Assembly (NCBI GenBank): GCA_942491385.1
Contig: CALOAF010000005.1
Location: forward strand, 558,001 to 622,000
Reading direction: 5' to 3'
DNA length: 64,000 bases
Source of the DNA: UBA6170 sp942491385
GTDB taxonomy: Bacteria; Chloroflexota; Anaerolineae; Anaerolineales; Anaerolineaceae
Position numbers and translations under genes: made by a program. How positions within the stretch are numbered: the first letter of the stretch is position 1; each line of letters starts with the position of its first letter. The notes under the pieces are model-generated. The model was not told the origin of the DNA. It saw only the letters and a program-made list of their open reading frames with translations, and ran no database searches. Positions 17,875 through 27,192 of the stretch are shown here, piece after piece.

Positions 17875-18606
17875 ATTCAACCTTTTGACCAAATCCAATC
17901 CATCAGTCTTAAAGACGCCTGCATCACTAAAATCGAAGGCTTGATTCTATCCGGCAACCTGGCTCCCGGGGAACGTTTGCCCTCGGAACGCGATCTGGCC
18001 GTGCAGTTGGGTGTCAGTCGCCCGGTGCTGCATCAGGCCATCGTGGCCCTGGATGCCAAGGGGCTGGTGCGAATCGAACCACGCCACGGGGTCTTCGTTT
18101 GCGATTTCCGGCGGGACGGCTCGATGGCATTGCTCATGACACTCATGCAACATGAAGATGGCATCTACCAGCCGCAATTACTCACCAGTCTGATTCAGGC
18201 GCGTTTGCATATCGAAACAGAAACCGCCCGCTTAGCTGCCTTGCACCGGACGGAAGCGGATCTGATCGAATTTCAATCCCTTTTGGCAGAACGAGCGAAC
18301 ATCTCCCCCGGTAACATCGCGGCCCTGGTGGAATATGATTTCAACATTCACCAGGTGATCGCTGCCGCCTCCGGAAATTTAATGTATGCCCTGATTCTCA
18401 ACTCCCTCAAACAGGTGCACACGAATTTAGCTGGTGCCTTTTATCGCGCTTTTATCAACGGAGAAGTTGCTGCTGAATTAAACACATTTCACCACAATCT
18501 TTACAACGCCATCCGCGAGCAAAATCCCGCACAGGCTGTCCAGGTGATGGCAGAGTTGCTCAAACATGGCGAAACGCATTTATTCAAGATCCTGCCGCTT
18601 TCCTGA
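17875..18606 (+). CDS. FadR/GntR-family transcriptional regulator, apparent ATT start
   Basis: About 243 residues. The N-terminal winged helix has GERLPSERDLAVQLGVSRP and GLVRIEPRHGVFV; the C-terminal FCD-type domain (about 100-235) has the helical ligand-binding pattern with EYDFNIHQVIAAASGN. In this branch the N-terminus normally begins I-Q-P-F-D-Q-I, and the frame is open and matches from ATT at 17875, six bases after a strong AGGAG (17864-17868). A TAG lies just upstream and no ATG, GTG or TTG occurs before TTG 17941, which would cut into the DNA-binding domain. So ATT is either a rare true start or a mutated ATG. It heads the glycyl radical operon and probably controls it in response to the substrate. 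Confidence 0.85.
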   Translation: MQPFDQIQSISLKDACITKIEGLILSGNLAPGERLPSERDLAVQLGVSRPVLHQAIVALDAKGLVRIEPRHGVFVCDFRRDGSMALLMTLMQHEDGIYQPQLLTSLIQARLHIETETARLAALHRTEADLIEFQSLLAERANISPGNIAALVEYDFNIHQVIAAASGNLMYALILNSLKQVHTNLAGAFYRAFINGEVAAELNTFHHNLYNAIREQNPAQAVQVMAELLKHGETHLFKILPLS

Positions 18607-18656
18607 ATTACACCGCTTTTTTAACCCAAATTAACATTTGATTTTTGGAGGTTCCT

Positions 18657-21164
18657 ATGGAGACGACCATTCCTGCTTATCAGATTAAGCAAACCAAGAA
18701 TTTATCACCCCGCATTCAATGGCTGCGGGATTATTACTTCCAGGGTGTGAAACGCCGCTGGAATAATGAGTACACGTCCTGGACAACCGGCACAGACTGG
18801 GATTTCCAGTATGAGGAAGCCAGTTTCCATATTGTGCCTGAAACGTATAGCTTCCTGAAAACCTTTCGCAGTTCCTTCAAACAAAGCGCTTCACCCGTGC
18901 GTTTACCCCCCGATTTCTGGTTATGGTCACTGGTGGAACGACGAGCCTGGTTTGTGAAGGAAGTGATGGTCAACTACCTGCCACAAGAAATTCTGCCGGG
19001 TGACTTGATCGCTGGGGGACGCTTCAATATCATGACCTCTGCCTGTCTGGATGAAAAACAGACCAAGGAATATCTACGCCGGATCGAAGGTAAAGGTGGC
19101 CTGCGCCAGGCGTTATTATGGTTCCACAATCACGGCTATGGTAATGTTGGACCTACCAGCGGACACCTGATTCCGGGTTACGCACGTGTGCTGGAAGTCG
19201 GTTGGCGTGGCATCCATGCTGATCTGACGAATCGATACAATTCTCTCAGTTATGTAGACCAACAAGGAAAAAAAGGTGCTCAGCTGCGCGCCATGATCAC
19301 CGCATCCCAAATGCCCCGTGAGCTGGCGGAAAAATATCAACTCTTATGTCTCTCATTAGCCGAATCGGAACTGGACCCCAATCGCAAAGAAGAACTGCTT
19401 AACATGGTAGAAAACCTTGCTCTGGTGCCCTGGAACCCCCCACAGACATTCTGGCAGGCCGTCCAATCTTTGTGGTTGACCCACATGCTGGTTATGTCGG
19501 ATGAAAATTATCCCGGCCCCGGTGTCTCCTTTGGGCGCATTGACCAATTCCTGTACCCGTTCTGGCAGCAATCCATTCAGGAAGGCATGGACCCTGAATT
19601 TGGTAAGGATGTCCTCAAGTGTTTCTGGATCCATGCCAATACTGCTTACGACGGCATGATCCGCACCGGTGGCAACCAGGGCATCACCGCTGGCTATGGG
19701 CAACTGTTGACCCTGTCTGGCATGGGTGCCCTTGGTGCGGATATGACCAACGAATTGACCCACATCATTCTGGATGTGATTGACGAGATGAGCCCCATCC
19801 TGGAACCCAAACCGAATGTGCGTCTGCATCGTGGATCACCGGATGATCTAATAGACCGTGTTGTAGAAATGGTCGCTGACAGCCAGGGGGCACCCTTCCT
19901 GTTGAATTTCGATGAGCGCTCCATGGCTGGCATGCTTCTGCAAGCCAAAAAAGCCGGTGTGGAGCATCTGATCAATAAGGATAACGTGCATGAATACGCA
20001 CCGGTCGGATGCCTCGAGAACACCATGGTTGGCAATGACCGGTCCGGTACTGTGGACGCCAATCTGAACCTGCTCAAGGCGGTTGAGCTGGCATTGACAG
20101 GCGGATATGACCTGTTACCCTTCACAGACTCGATGAGCGGCAAGACCGAAAAGCCCCAACGCTGGGGAGCAGATACCGGTGACCCCACCACCTTCACCAC
20201 CTGGGAACAATTCTGGAATGCATACGTCACCCAGACCAAACACATTATCCAACGCATTGTCGATCAATATGAGCAGGGGGAAGCCCTGCGCGCCACCTAT
20301 TCTCCCACCCCCTATCTCTCCTGCCTGGTAAAAGGCTGTGCTGAGAAAGGGCTGGACGTCACCCAGGGTGGTGCCGAATTAGGTTTCGTGACCATTGAAG
20401 CGGTCACGTATGCCACCACCGTCGACTCACTGCTGGCCGTCAAGTATCTGGTGTTTGATCAAAAAATCTGCAGCATGGCAGATTTGGTGCAGGCCTTGCA
20501 TGATAACTGGGTCGGGCATGAAGTGCTGCAGGCGCGTGCCAAGAATAAAGCCCCCAAATATGGGCGTGACGACGAACAGGCCGATGCCCTGGCCTGGGAG
20601 GTCATGCAACTATGGAGCGCAGAAACCTGGCAGCACAAGACCCGCAGCACCAAACGCCAGTTCCGCCCCGGGATGCTCAGTTGGAACTACTGGGTAGCCG
20701 ATAGCTTCATTCTACCCGCCAGCCCGGATGGCCGACCCCGTGGTCAATTCCTCAGCAATGCCATGTGCCCCTCCAATGGAGCCGATATCAACGGTCCCAC
20801 CGCCAACGTCAATTCAGTCGGCAAGGTGCTGGGTGGCAAAGCAGCCGATGGCAATGGTGATTGGGAGGACTATATCAACCTGCTGCCCAACGGTGGCAGT
20901 CACACCATGTCTTTCAGCCCTTCCCTGGTGCGCGATTCAGAACACAAGGACAAGTTCAAAGGTTTCCTGCGTGGCTATATCGAGAACGGTGGCACTGCCC
21001 TGCAGATCAACATGATCAATGCCGATATCCTGCGCGATGCCCAAAAGAACCCGGAAAATTACCGTCACCTGCTGGTGCGTGTTACCGGCTATAACGCCTA
21101 CTTCACCAGCATTGGCAAGGAATTGCAGGACGAGATCATCGCCCGCGAAAGCCACAGGATGTAA
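18657..21164 (+). CDS. Glycyl radical enzyme, pyruvate formate-lyase superfamily
   Basis: 835 residues. Catalyses a radical reaction under anoxia using a backbone glycyl radical. Seen: active-site Cys452 in APVGCLENTM, where the Cys-x-Glu order is shared by eliminase-type members such as diol dehydratases and C-N or C-S lyases and differs from the Cys-Cys of true PFL. The glycyl loop is RVTGYNAYF with Gly811, 24 residues from the end. The length fits the family. The start is ATG 18657 with GGAGG at 18647-18651; the frame is open upstream but TTG 18645 sits inside the Shine-Dalgarno. The activase follows after 3 nt. Substrate unknown: the motif suggests dehydration or lyase chemistry, but I would not name one. 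The operon is intact, unlike the neighbouring island. Confidence 0.92.
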   Translation: METTIPAYQIKQTKNLSPRIQWLRDYYFQGVKRRWNNEYTSWTTGTDWDFQYEEASFHIVPETYSFLKTFRSSFKQSASPVRLPPDFWLWSLVERRAWFVKEVMVNYLPQEILPGDLIAGGRFNIMTSACLDEKQTKEYLRRIEGKGGLRQALLWFHNHGYGNVGPTSGHLIPGYARVLEVGWRGIHADLTNRYNSLSYVDQQGKKGAQLRAMITASQMPRELAEKYQLLCLSLAESELDPNRKEELLNMVENLALVPWNPPQTFWQAVQSLWLTHMLVMSDENYPGPGVSFGRIDQFLYPFWQQSIQEGMDPEFGKDVLKCFWIHANTAYDGMIRTGGNQGITAGYGQLLTLSGMGALGADMTNELTHIILDVIDEMSPILEPKPNVRLHRGSPDDLIDRVVEMVADSQGAPFLLNFDERSMAGMLLQAKKAGVEHLINKDNVHEYAPVGCLENTMVGNDRSGTVDANLNLLKAVELALTGGYDLLPFTDSMSGKTEKPQRWGADTGDPTTFTTWEQFWNAYVTQTKHIIQRIVDQYEQGEALRATYSPTPYLSCLVKGCAEKGLDVTQGGAELGFVTIEAVTYATTVDSLLAVKYLVFDQKICSMADLVQALHDNWVGHEVLQARAKNKAPKYGRDDEQADALAWEVMQLWSAETWQHKTRSTKRQFRPGMLSWNYWVADSFILPASPDGRPRGQFLSNAMCPSNGADINGPTANVNSVGKVLGGKAADGNGDWEDYINLLPNGGSHTMSFSPSLVRDSEHKDKFKGFLRGYIENGGTALQINMINADILRDAQKNPENYRHLLVRVTGYNAYFTSIGKELQDEIIARESHRM

Positions 21165-21167
21165 TGC

Positions 21168-22139
21168 ATGACTGAAGTGGGCACCATTCTTCACCTGCAG
21201 CGTCTCTCCACCGAGGATGGACCTGGCATTCGCACCACCGTCTTTATGAAAGGCTGTACGTTGCGCTGTGCCTGGTGTCATAACCCCGAAAGCTTCTCCC
21301 CGCAATTGCAGGTGCAGCGCATCGAGACCAACTGCATTCATTGTGGACTATGTATTCAGGTCTGCCCGCTGGGATGCCTGCATGCAGATGGCGATGAAAT
21401 CATCCTCAACCACCAGCTCTGCGATGCCTGTGGTCGCTGTGTGCAGGAATGCCCCAGTGGCGCGCTGGAATTGCTGGGCCAAAAAATCAGTGTGGATGAG
21501 CTGACAACGGAACTGCTCAAAGACCTCAGCTTTTACCAGAGCAGTGCCGGCGGGGTGACCTTTTCCGGCGGCGAACCGCTCTTACAGGCAGATTTTTGCG
21601 CCAGGGTGATGTCCCGTTTGCAGGCAGCTGGCGTCCATACCGCCCTGGATACCTGCGGGATGGTATCCCAAAGCCAGTTTGATAAAGCGCTACCCTATGC
21701 CGATCTGGTACTGTTCGACCTGAAGCTGATGGACACCCAGGCACACCAATCCCATACCGGGCAGCACAATGAGACTATTTTGCGGAATCTGTTGTATGTG
21801 CGTGACGCGATTCGCAACGCAGGCGGATCCAAAAAACTCTGGATTCGCACCCCGCTCATCCCGGATGCCACCGATTTGCCGGACAATCTGGCAGCCATCG
21901 GCAGCTTTCTGGCAGCGGAGTTGGACGGCAGCGTGGAGCGCTGGGAATTGTGCGCATTCAACAATCTGTGTCGAGATAAATACCGCCGTCTGGGGTTGGA
22001 TTGGCTATTTGACCAGACACAACTATATACCCAATCACAATTGGATGACCGTTATATCTGGGCTCAGGCAAGCCCTTTCCCACCCGAAAAAATTATCATT
22101 ACCGGTGCAACCCGGGTACAAGCTGAAGTAGGAGGATAG
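21168..22139 (+). CDS. Glycyl radical enzyme activase (radical SAM, PflA-like)
   Basis: 323 residues. Generates the glycyl radical on the upstream enzyme using S-adenosylmethionine. Radical SAM motif C30-x3-C34-x2-C37 (KGCTLRCAWCHNPE), followed by an inserted dicluster ferredoxin region with CIHCGLCIQVCPLGC and CDACGRCVQECPSG. This insertion is typical of activases for non-PFL glycyl radical enzymes. The SAM-binding GGEP is in VTFSGGEPLL, and ALDTCG and LFDLKLMD also fit the family. The gene follows the enzyme by 3 nt. Its end carries the AGGAGG Shine-Dalgarno of the next gene. Confidence 0.95.
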   Translation: MTEVGTILHLQRLSTEDGPGIRTTVFMKGCTLRCAWCHNPESFSPQLQVQRIETNCIHCGLCIQVCPLGCLHADGDEIILNHQLCDACGRCVQECPSGALELLGQKISVDELTTELLKDLSFYQSSAGGVTFSGGEPLLQADFCARVMSRLQAAGVHTALDTCGMVSQSQFDKALPYADLVLFDLKLMDTQAHQSHTGQHNETILRNLLYVRDAIRNAGGSKKLWIRTPLIPDATDLPDNLAAIGSFLAAELDGSVERWELCAFNNLCRDKYRRLGLDWLFDQTQLYTQSQLDDRYIWAQASPFPPEKIIITGATRVQAEVGG

Positions 22140-22140
22140 A

Positions 22141-22977
22141 ATGAACCTGTTTACCGAACAAGATATTCGCGATCTGGATGTGGAACTCAAAGTTGGCATC
22201 CTGGCAACCGTCAATCCCCAGGGCGAACCGCACCTCACCATGCTCTCTTCTATCCGTCCCTATGCACCCGACAAACTGGTCTGGGGACAATTCACCGAAG
22301 GACTGAGCAAAGGCTATGTACTGGATAACCCCAAGTGTGGATTTTTGATCATGTCTCTGGATAAACAACTCTGGATGGGCAAAGCCCGCTACACCCACAA
22401 CCTCAAACAAGGCCCGGAGATGGAGAACTACAACAATCTGGCCATGTTCCGCTACAATGCATATTTCGGGGTGCATACCGCCCATTATATGGATCTGGTC
22501 AACCAGAGTGGCCGGCAAGCCCTGCCCATGGGTCAGGTGATCTTTGCCGCCGTCAAAACCATCCTCGCCCGTACATTGGCCAAGAAACATGCCCAGCCCA
22601 AAGTGCTGAACACCTGGATCCATGGCTTATTCAACAAACTCGATAATCTCAAATTCATCAGCTATATGGATGCCGATGGCTTCCCGGTGGTATTACCTGT
22701 CATCCAGGCACAGGCGCTGGATTCCCAACGGGTGGTCTTTGCCCTGGGAGCTTATTCGCAGGAACTGCGTAAAATCCCGGCGGGTGTACGCATGGCCGTC
22801 TTTGGCATGTCCTTCGATATGGAAACCGTCCTCATGCGCGGCGATTTCGCCGGCATTCACCCGGTGGCTGGCATCCCCAGCGGCGTGGTCACCATCGACT
22901 GGGTCTACAACTCCATGCCGCCCGTCGCCCAGCAAATCTACCCACCACTAACAGTGGAAGCGGTGCGGGAGTTTTAG
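22141..22977 (+). CDS. FMN-binding split-barrel (pyridoxamine phosphate oxidase-like) protein
   Basis: 278 residues, apparently two split-barrel halves. The first has VGILATVNPQGEPHLTML near the N-terminus, the usual start of the PNPOx-like fold; the second begins near LKFISYMDADGFPVVLPVI. Such proteins bind FMN, heme or F420 and reduce or oxidise small molecules. The ATG at 22141 directly follows the activase stop, with AGGAGG in front, so it is cotranscribed with the glycyl radical enzyme. It may process the substrate or product or protect against oxygen; this is inferred. A short inverted repeat (AGTATG/CATACT) follows the gene but lacks a U-tract. Confidence 0.75.
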   Translation: MNLFTEQDIRDLDVELKVGILATVNPQGEPHLTMLSSIRPYAPDKLVWGQFTEGLSKGYVLDNPKCGFLIMSLDKQLWMGKARYTHNLKQGPEMENYNNLAMFRYNAYFGVHTAHYMDLVNQSGRQALPMGQVIFAAVKTILARTLAKKHAQPKVLNTWIHGLFNKLDNLKFISYMDADGFPVVLPVIQAQALDSQRVVFALGAYSQELRKIPAGVRMAVFGMSFDMETVLMRGDFAGIHPVAGIPSGVVTIDWVYNSMPPVAQQIYPPLTVEAVREF

Positions 22978-23004
22978 TATGGACTAAGCTCATACTATTC
23001 CTTC

Positions 23005-23033
23005 TTGTAATTTCTTCTTTTATATAGGATAAT
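23005..23033 (+). promoter_or_regulatory. Predicted promoter of the abiE operon
   Basis: TTGTAA (23005-23010) and GATAAT (23028-23033) are spaced by 17 bp. The predicted start, near 23040, lies about 3 nt before ATG 23043, so the mRNA may be leaderless. Confidence 0.5.
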
Positions 23034-23067
23034 AGACAAATAATGTCTATTATCCTATATAAAAGAA
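23015..23067. promoter_or_regulatory. Perfect 24-bp-arm inverted repeat over the abiE promoter and start
   Basis: Left arm 23015-23038 and right arm 23044-23067 are exact reverse complements across 24 bp, separated by 5 nt (23039-23043). The repeat covers the predicted -10 box, the start of transcription and the first codons of the antitoxin. AbiEi antitoxins are known to repress their own operon by binding inverted repeats, so this is the probable operator. No T-run follows, so it is not a terminator. Confidence 0.75.
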
Positions 23068-23723
23068 TGAATAAAGAAATTTTAAACACGTTTAATCAAA
23101 TTCCATATTTCACCATTGAAGCTCTGAAACAGCTTTATGATGCTGAAAATCTTTCAGAAGGTTCGATTCAGACATCTTTATATCGCTGGATGAAAGCTGA
23201 CCATGTAATCCAACTCAAAAAAGGGACTTACATGACACGCCAATTTTTTGAAAGACACCGATCAGACCCGGATTTTTCTCCTATGGTCAGTTCTATTCTC
23301 ATTCCACAATCGTATGTATCCCTGGAATTTGTATTACAGCGACATGCTATTCTTACTGAAATTACCTATCCCGTCACCGCGATTACCATCAAACAGACCC
23401 GTGTTATCGAAAATAGATTGGGGACATTCTCTTATCGAAATATAAAAGAGGATCTATACACTGGATTTGAATTCTATGAATATCTTGGGATTCCATTTTC
23501 CATGGCGACCCTGCCAAAAGCTATTTTTGATTACCTGTACTTACGACCTTTATCGCTTGTAATCAATTCTTCCAAATTTAACCTGATCGAAGATTTGCGT
23601 TTGAACCTTGATGAAATTTCAGAACAAGATCAAAACCACTTTTCTGAATTCGTGGAATTAAGTAAAAGTAAAAAAATGCAAAAAATATTGAAAATTTTTA
23701 GGAATACAGTATGGCAACATTAA
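23043..23723 (+). CDS. abiEi: AbiEi-type antitoxin and autorepressor of a type IV TA system
   Basis: 226 residues from ATG 23043, or 218 from ATG 23067. The N-terminal winged helix (FTIEALKQLYDAENLSEGS, then SLYRWMKADHVIQLKKGTYM) and the C-terminal domain (YVSLEFVLQRHAIL, VTAITIKQTR) match the AbiEi layout, in which the winged helix binds the operator and the C-terminal domain counters the toxin. Neither start has a Shine-Dalgarno; the first lies inside the large palindrome and may be used on a leaderless mRNA. It overlaps the toxin gene by 13 nt, the usual antitoxin-first coupling. AbiE systems can abort phage infection. Confidence 0.85.
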   Translation: MSIILYKRMNKEILNTFNQIPYFTIEALKQLYDAENLSEGSIQTSLYRWMKADHVIQLKKGTYMTRQFFERHRSDPDFSPMVSSILIPQSYVSLEFVLQRHAILTEITYPVTAITIKQTRVIENRLGTFSYRNIKEDLYTGFEFYEYLGIPFSMATLPKAIFDYLYLRPLSLVINSSKFNLIEDLRLNLDEISEQDQNHFSEFVELSKSKKMQKILKIFRNTVWQH

Positions 23724-24547
23724 TTCAAACCTTGCAAAATATCCTATCAAACAAAGACTCTTTCATCGCGAATGAGACGAAAAGAGTCATTCTTAAAGAA
23801 GTATTGCAAGCTTACACATTGGATTTCCTTTATAATCACTCCTTATATCGTGGGTTGAATTTCTATGGCGGCACTTGCCTGCATGTGATCTATGCACTCA
23901 ATCGCCTTTCCGAAGATATCGACCTGGATAATTCTGCTGAAGTTGATATTTCGAATTTGGAAACAGAGTTACTTACATTTTTTAAAGCAAATGTTGGTTA
24001 CCAACAAATCACAACGAAATCCCAAAAAGGTGAATGGGGGGTTCAGCGTATTACCTTGAAGTTCCCTATTTTGAACGAGCTAGGCTTATCACCATATCCA
24101 AATGAAGCACTTCATCTAAAAGTAGAAATCAGTTCACATAAACAAGTTGCTATCATTCGGAAAACTCCGATTTTACTTTATGGTCATAGTCTGGTAGCCA
24201 GCCATTTCTCATTGGAGACCATGATGGCAGGCAAAATCATTGCATGTCTGGATAGAAATTTCATAAAAGGCAGCGAAGGCATGAACATCAAAGGCCGTGA
24301 TTTTTATGATTTACTCTGGTTCATGCAGCAAAAAATCCAACCCCTGGAAGAAAAATTACTGAATGATGGCAACCAATCTTACACCGTGGAATCGGCAATG
24401 CAATTATTATCCGAGAAAATTACCAGCATAAAAATTTCCGAACTGGCTGTCGATTTGCTGCCTCTCTTCGAACAAAGAACCTTCATCGAAGCCTGGTTGG
24501 AGAGCTTTCACGAGAATTTTAAGCGTTATTCTGAATTTTACCTGTGA
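23711..24547 (+). CDS. abiEii: AbiEii-type nucleotidyltransferase toxin
   Basis: 278 residues. A DNA-polymerase-beta-like nucleotidyltransferase fold: motif FYGGTCL (Gly53-Gly54-Thr55) followed by NRLSEDIDLD, with Asp69 and Asp71 as the likely metal ligands. Further family motifs are HLKVEISSHKQV and MMAGKIIACLDRN. Known relatives transfer nucleotides to RNA and stop growth; the product here is not predictable. Complete and cotranscribed with the antitoxin, so the pair is probably functional. The 190 nt after it (24548-24737) show no gene. Confidence 0.88.
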   Translation: MATLIQTLQNILSNKDSFIANETKRVILKEVLQAYTLDFLYNHSLYRGLNFYGGTCLHVIYALNRLSEDIDLDNSAEVDISNLETELLTFFKANVGYQQITTKSQKGEWGVQRITLKFPILNELGLSPYPNEALHLKVEISSHKQVAIIRKTPILLYGHSLVASHFSLETMMAGKIIACLDRNFIKGSEGMNIKGRDFYDLLWFMQQKIQPLEEKLLNDGNQSYTVESAMQLLSEKITSIKISELAVDLLPLFEQRTFIEAWLESFHENFKRYSEFYL

Positions 24548-24737
24548 TTTGCTCGTGTTTTTTTATAGATAATTTGATGTCATGAAAAGTCAATCGTTTT
24601 TTTCTACGTCATGCGTCATGTCCAGGAGCATGCCACCCAGTTGCATATGCTTCTGGGGCAGCACCGTGGAAAATTCAAAATTTAGGCAATAAAGGCATAG
24701 AAAAGAAGAGAAGGATTCTTATAATCTATCACCTGAA

Positions 24738-26027
24738 TTAAGTGCAGTGCATCGCTGAAACAAGATCTTGAACCAACTGCCAGACGCCGTCCGGGCCAAG
24801 GCTGGCTCCGAGGCGTACGATCACCAGAGAGCGTGATGGAATCACAATGACATATTGGCCCTGAAAACCATTGGCGTAAAAGGTGTCTGCTGGCAGGCAG
24901 GCAGGATTATTGTGCTCTACCGTCCAGAATCCAGCACCATAGCTGTTTTCACCACTCTCTGGCGTATGCCTGGTCACATATTCCACCCATCCCTCCGGGA
25001 GAATCCTCTTCCCGGTCCAGACTCCGTCATCAAGGTATAGTTGCCCAAATTTTGCCCAATCATACGCATTAGCAAGTGCGTATGATGAACCAATGAATGT
25101 ACCTGCGATATCCGTTTCCAATACAAAGCTGGCAGCACCTAAAGGCTTAAGCAAGGCTTCATGATAGAAACCCTGGCTGCTTTTCAGTGTGCTTCCAACC
25201 GCTTCGTATACGGCCCTACATGCCAATATGGTGTTGCCACTCATGTATTCCCAATGAGTTCCTGGTGGAAATTTTCCTCCTCTGCTGGCTGCATAAGCGG
25301 CTGCGTCGGGTTCAACGAAAATCATGCGGGAATTGGGATCAGCCCCTGATTGATCCTCAACAACATCCAGCCCACTGGTCATACGCAGAAGATGGTCTAC
25401 AGAAACCCGTTCGCTGCCATCCGTATTTTCACGCCACTCTGGCACAACACCTGGTTGATAAATATCAAGCTTTCCTCTTTTTACCAGCAAGCCCACCAAC
25501 GTGGCTGTAAGACTTTTCGCCATGGACCATCCGGGCAGCGGTGTTGTGGCTGCAATGCTGTTTGCATATTTTTCAGCAATTAGCTCACCTTTGTGTAGTA
25601 TAACTACAGCCAGTGTATTATGACTTGGGGCGAAAGAACGATTGAGCGCTGCTTCCACAGCTTTCTGATCAAAAGTTTTTTCAATAATCATTGGAGACGC
25701 TATGGGTAATGGTTTATTCTGAACATCAAGCAATTCAATTTCTGGTAGTCTTGAACCTATGTCCAATTTGGTTGTGATTGTGCACCCGATACCGTCTCGC
25801 ATTTTGGCAGTGGCTGAACATGCTCCGGGACAGGAGACTGTTACCTTCCGATGGGATAAATCAAATGTAAAGTCAAGCTCAAAATGGGAGAGCACTGGGT
25901 CGATGTAGATTGATTTCGCCTGTTCAAGCTCAAATCCTGAAACACATACCAGAGAGCAAAGTTGTTTCGCAGCAAACCCAACTGCATTCTGCAATTCAGT
26001 TCTTGAATAGTGTGTTTTTGTACTCAT
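24738..26027 (-). CDS. Serine hydrolase of the beta-lactamase (class C-like) family with an N-terminal extension
   Basis: 429 residues. The C-terminal 300 form a penicillin-binding-like serine hydrolase: nucleophile motif SMAK in PGWSMAKSLTATL, the second motif YMSGN, and LLRMTSGLD. The N-terminal 120 residues are an extra domain with several Cys (CPGACSATAKMRDGIGCT) that I do not recognise. There is no clear signal peptide, so it is probably cytoplasmic, which makes it an esterase or amidase more likely than a beta-lactamase. Convergent with abiE; its neighbour upstream is a dehydrogenase on the same strand. Confidence 0.82.
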   Translation of the reverse strand: MSTKTHYSRTELQNAVGFAAKQLCSLVCVSGFELEQAKSIYIDPVLSHFELDFTFDLSHRKVTVSCPGACSATAKMRDGIGCTITTKLDIGSRLPEIELLDVQNKPLPIASPMIIEKTFDQKAVEAALNRSFAPSHNTLAVVILHKGELIAEKYANSIAATTPLPGWSMAKSLTATLVGLLVKRGKLDIYQPGVVPEWRENTDGSERVSVDHLLRMTSGLDVVEDQSGADPNSRMIFVEPDAAAYAASRGGKFPPGTHWEYMSGNTILACRAVYEAVGSTLKSSQGFYHEALLKPLGAASFVLETDIAGTFIGSSYALANAYDWAKFGQLYLDDGVWTGKRILPEGWVEYVTRHTPESGENSYGAGFWTVEHNNPACLPADTFYANGFQGQYVIVIPSRSLVIVRLGASLGPDGVWQLVQDLVSAMHCT

Positions 26028-26148
26028 TCGATTTCCACTTCCTCCATTTACAAGGATCTAGCATCTGTAAACATTTTTAATATTCCAACAATAACGATAT
26101 CGGTACTATATTTTGTCTTTTCGTTTGTCAAAATTTTTCCTTTCTTAT

Positions 26149-27141
26149 TTAATGACCGACAGAGATTGCAACGTTTCCTTGTTTTTCACCTGATTCGACA
26201 TACTTATGCGCAACCACCATCTCTTCCAGGGAAAAGCTCTTGCCAAGGACCGATCTAATTTTTCCCGTAGCAAGCAATTCAGACAGGAATATCAAATCCT
26301 CTTTCTTCTGGCTTGCTGATTGAATTTTTAACTTCTTGCCTGAAGTCAGATTTGTCCACCATGCGAGTGCAATATTTGAAGGCCTGGCAAAAGCCAGAAA
26401 ATACACACCTTTTTGTTTCAGCAATCCCATCCGGCGAGAAACTGAATGTTTTCCAACGACATCAATGATGAGATCGAAGGTTTCGGCGCCATTTGTGTAT
26501 TCTTCCCTGGTGTAATCAATAAAATGATCTGCACCAAGCGAACAAATTAACGCTTGCTTTTGTCCACTGTCCACAGCGGTAACCTCCGCCCCGAGGTGTT
26601 TGGCCAGCTGGATCGCAAACGTGCCGATGCTTCCCCCTGCGCCAATGATCAGAACCTCGCCACCATGCTGGATATTGGCTTCTTTTAGATAATGGAGTGC
26701 CTCTAACCCGGCAGTGGGTACAACAGCCGCCTCTTCAAAGCTTAAATTTTCAGGTTTGGCTGCCAGTACACCTTGTGCATCATTGGGTGTTTCAGGGAGT
26801 GAAATGTATTCAGCATATGCGCCAAAACCAAAGCCAGTTGTTCCAAACACCTGATCACCCTTCTGGTAATTTTTTACCTGGTTTCCTATTTCAACCACCT
26901 CACCAGCAAATTCCTGCCCCAGGATGGGAATTCTTTTCGGCTTGAAAAGACCCGCATATATCCGGATCGGGAATGACAATCCAAGCGGCAGCTGGAGCCG
27001 CCGCATCTCACAATCTCCAGCAGTAACACTTGTTGCGTGAATTTTGACTAATATTTCATCTTCTTTAGGAACCGGCTTATCTACGTCTTGAAGGCGTAAA
27101 CCTTCCGGTGCTCCATATTTCGACCATACAACTGCTTTCAT
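26149..27141 (-). CDS. Quinone oxidoreductase-like medium-chain dehydrogenase
   Basis: 330 residues of the zinc-independent MDR family. N-terminal GroES-like domain (MKAVVWSKYGAPEGLRLQDV, GQEFAGEVVEIG) and Rossmann domain with the NADP(H)-type LIIGAGGSIGTFAIQLAKH. It lacks the structural-zinc Cys cluster and the catalytic zinc ligands of alcohol dehydrogenases. Expected to reduce enones or quinones with NADPH. It sits between two serine hydrolase genes on the same strand; no functional link is evident. Confidence 0.88.
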   Translation of the reverse strand: MKAVVWSKYGAPEGLRLQDVDKPVPKEDEILVKIHATSVTAGDCEMRRLQLPLGLSFPIRIYAGLFKPKRIPILGQEFAGEVVEIGNQVKNYQKGDQVFGTTGFGFGAYAEYISLPETPNDAQGVLAAKPENLSFEEAAVVPTAGLEALHYLKEANIQHGGEVLIIGAGGSIGTFAIQLAKHLGAEVTAVDSGQKQALICSLGADHFIDYTREEYTNGAETFDLIIDVVGKHSVSRRMGLLKQKGVYFLAFARPSNIALAWWTNLTSGKKLKIQSASQKKEDLIFLSELLATGKIRSVLGKSFSLEEMVVAHKYVESGEKQGNVAISVGH

Positions 27142-27192
27142 TGGGTCGCTCCATTTTCAGGGCTGATCACAGGGATCACAACTCTACCCAAT

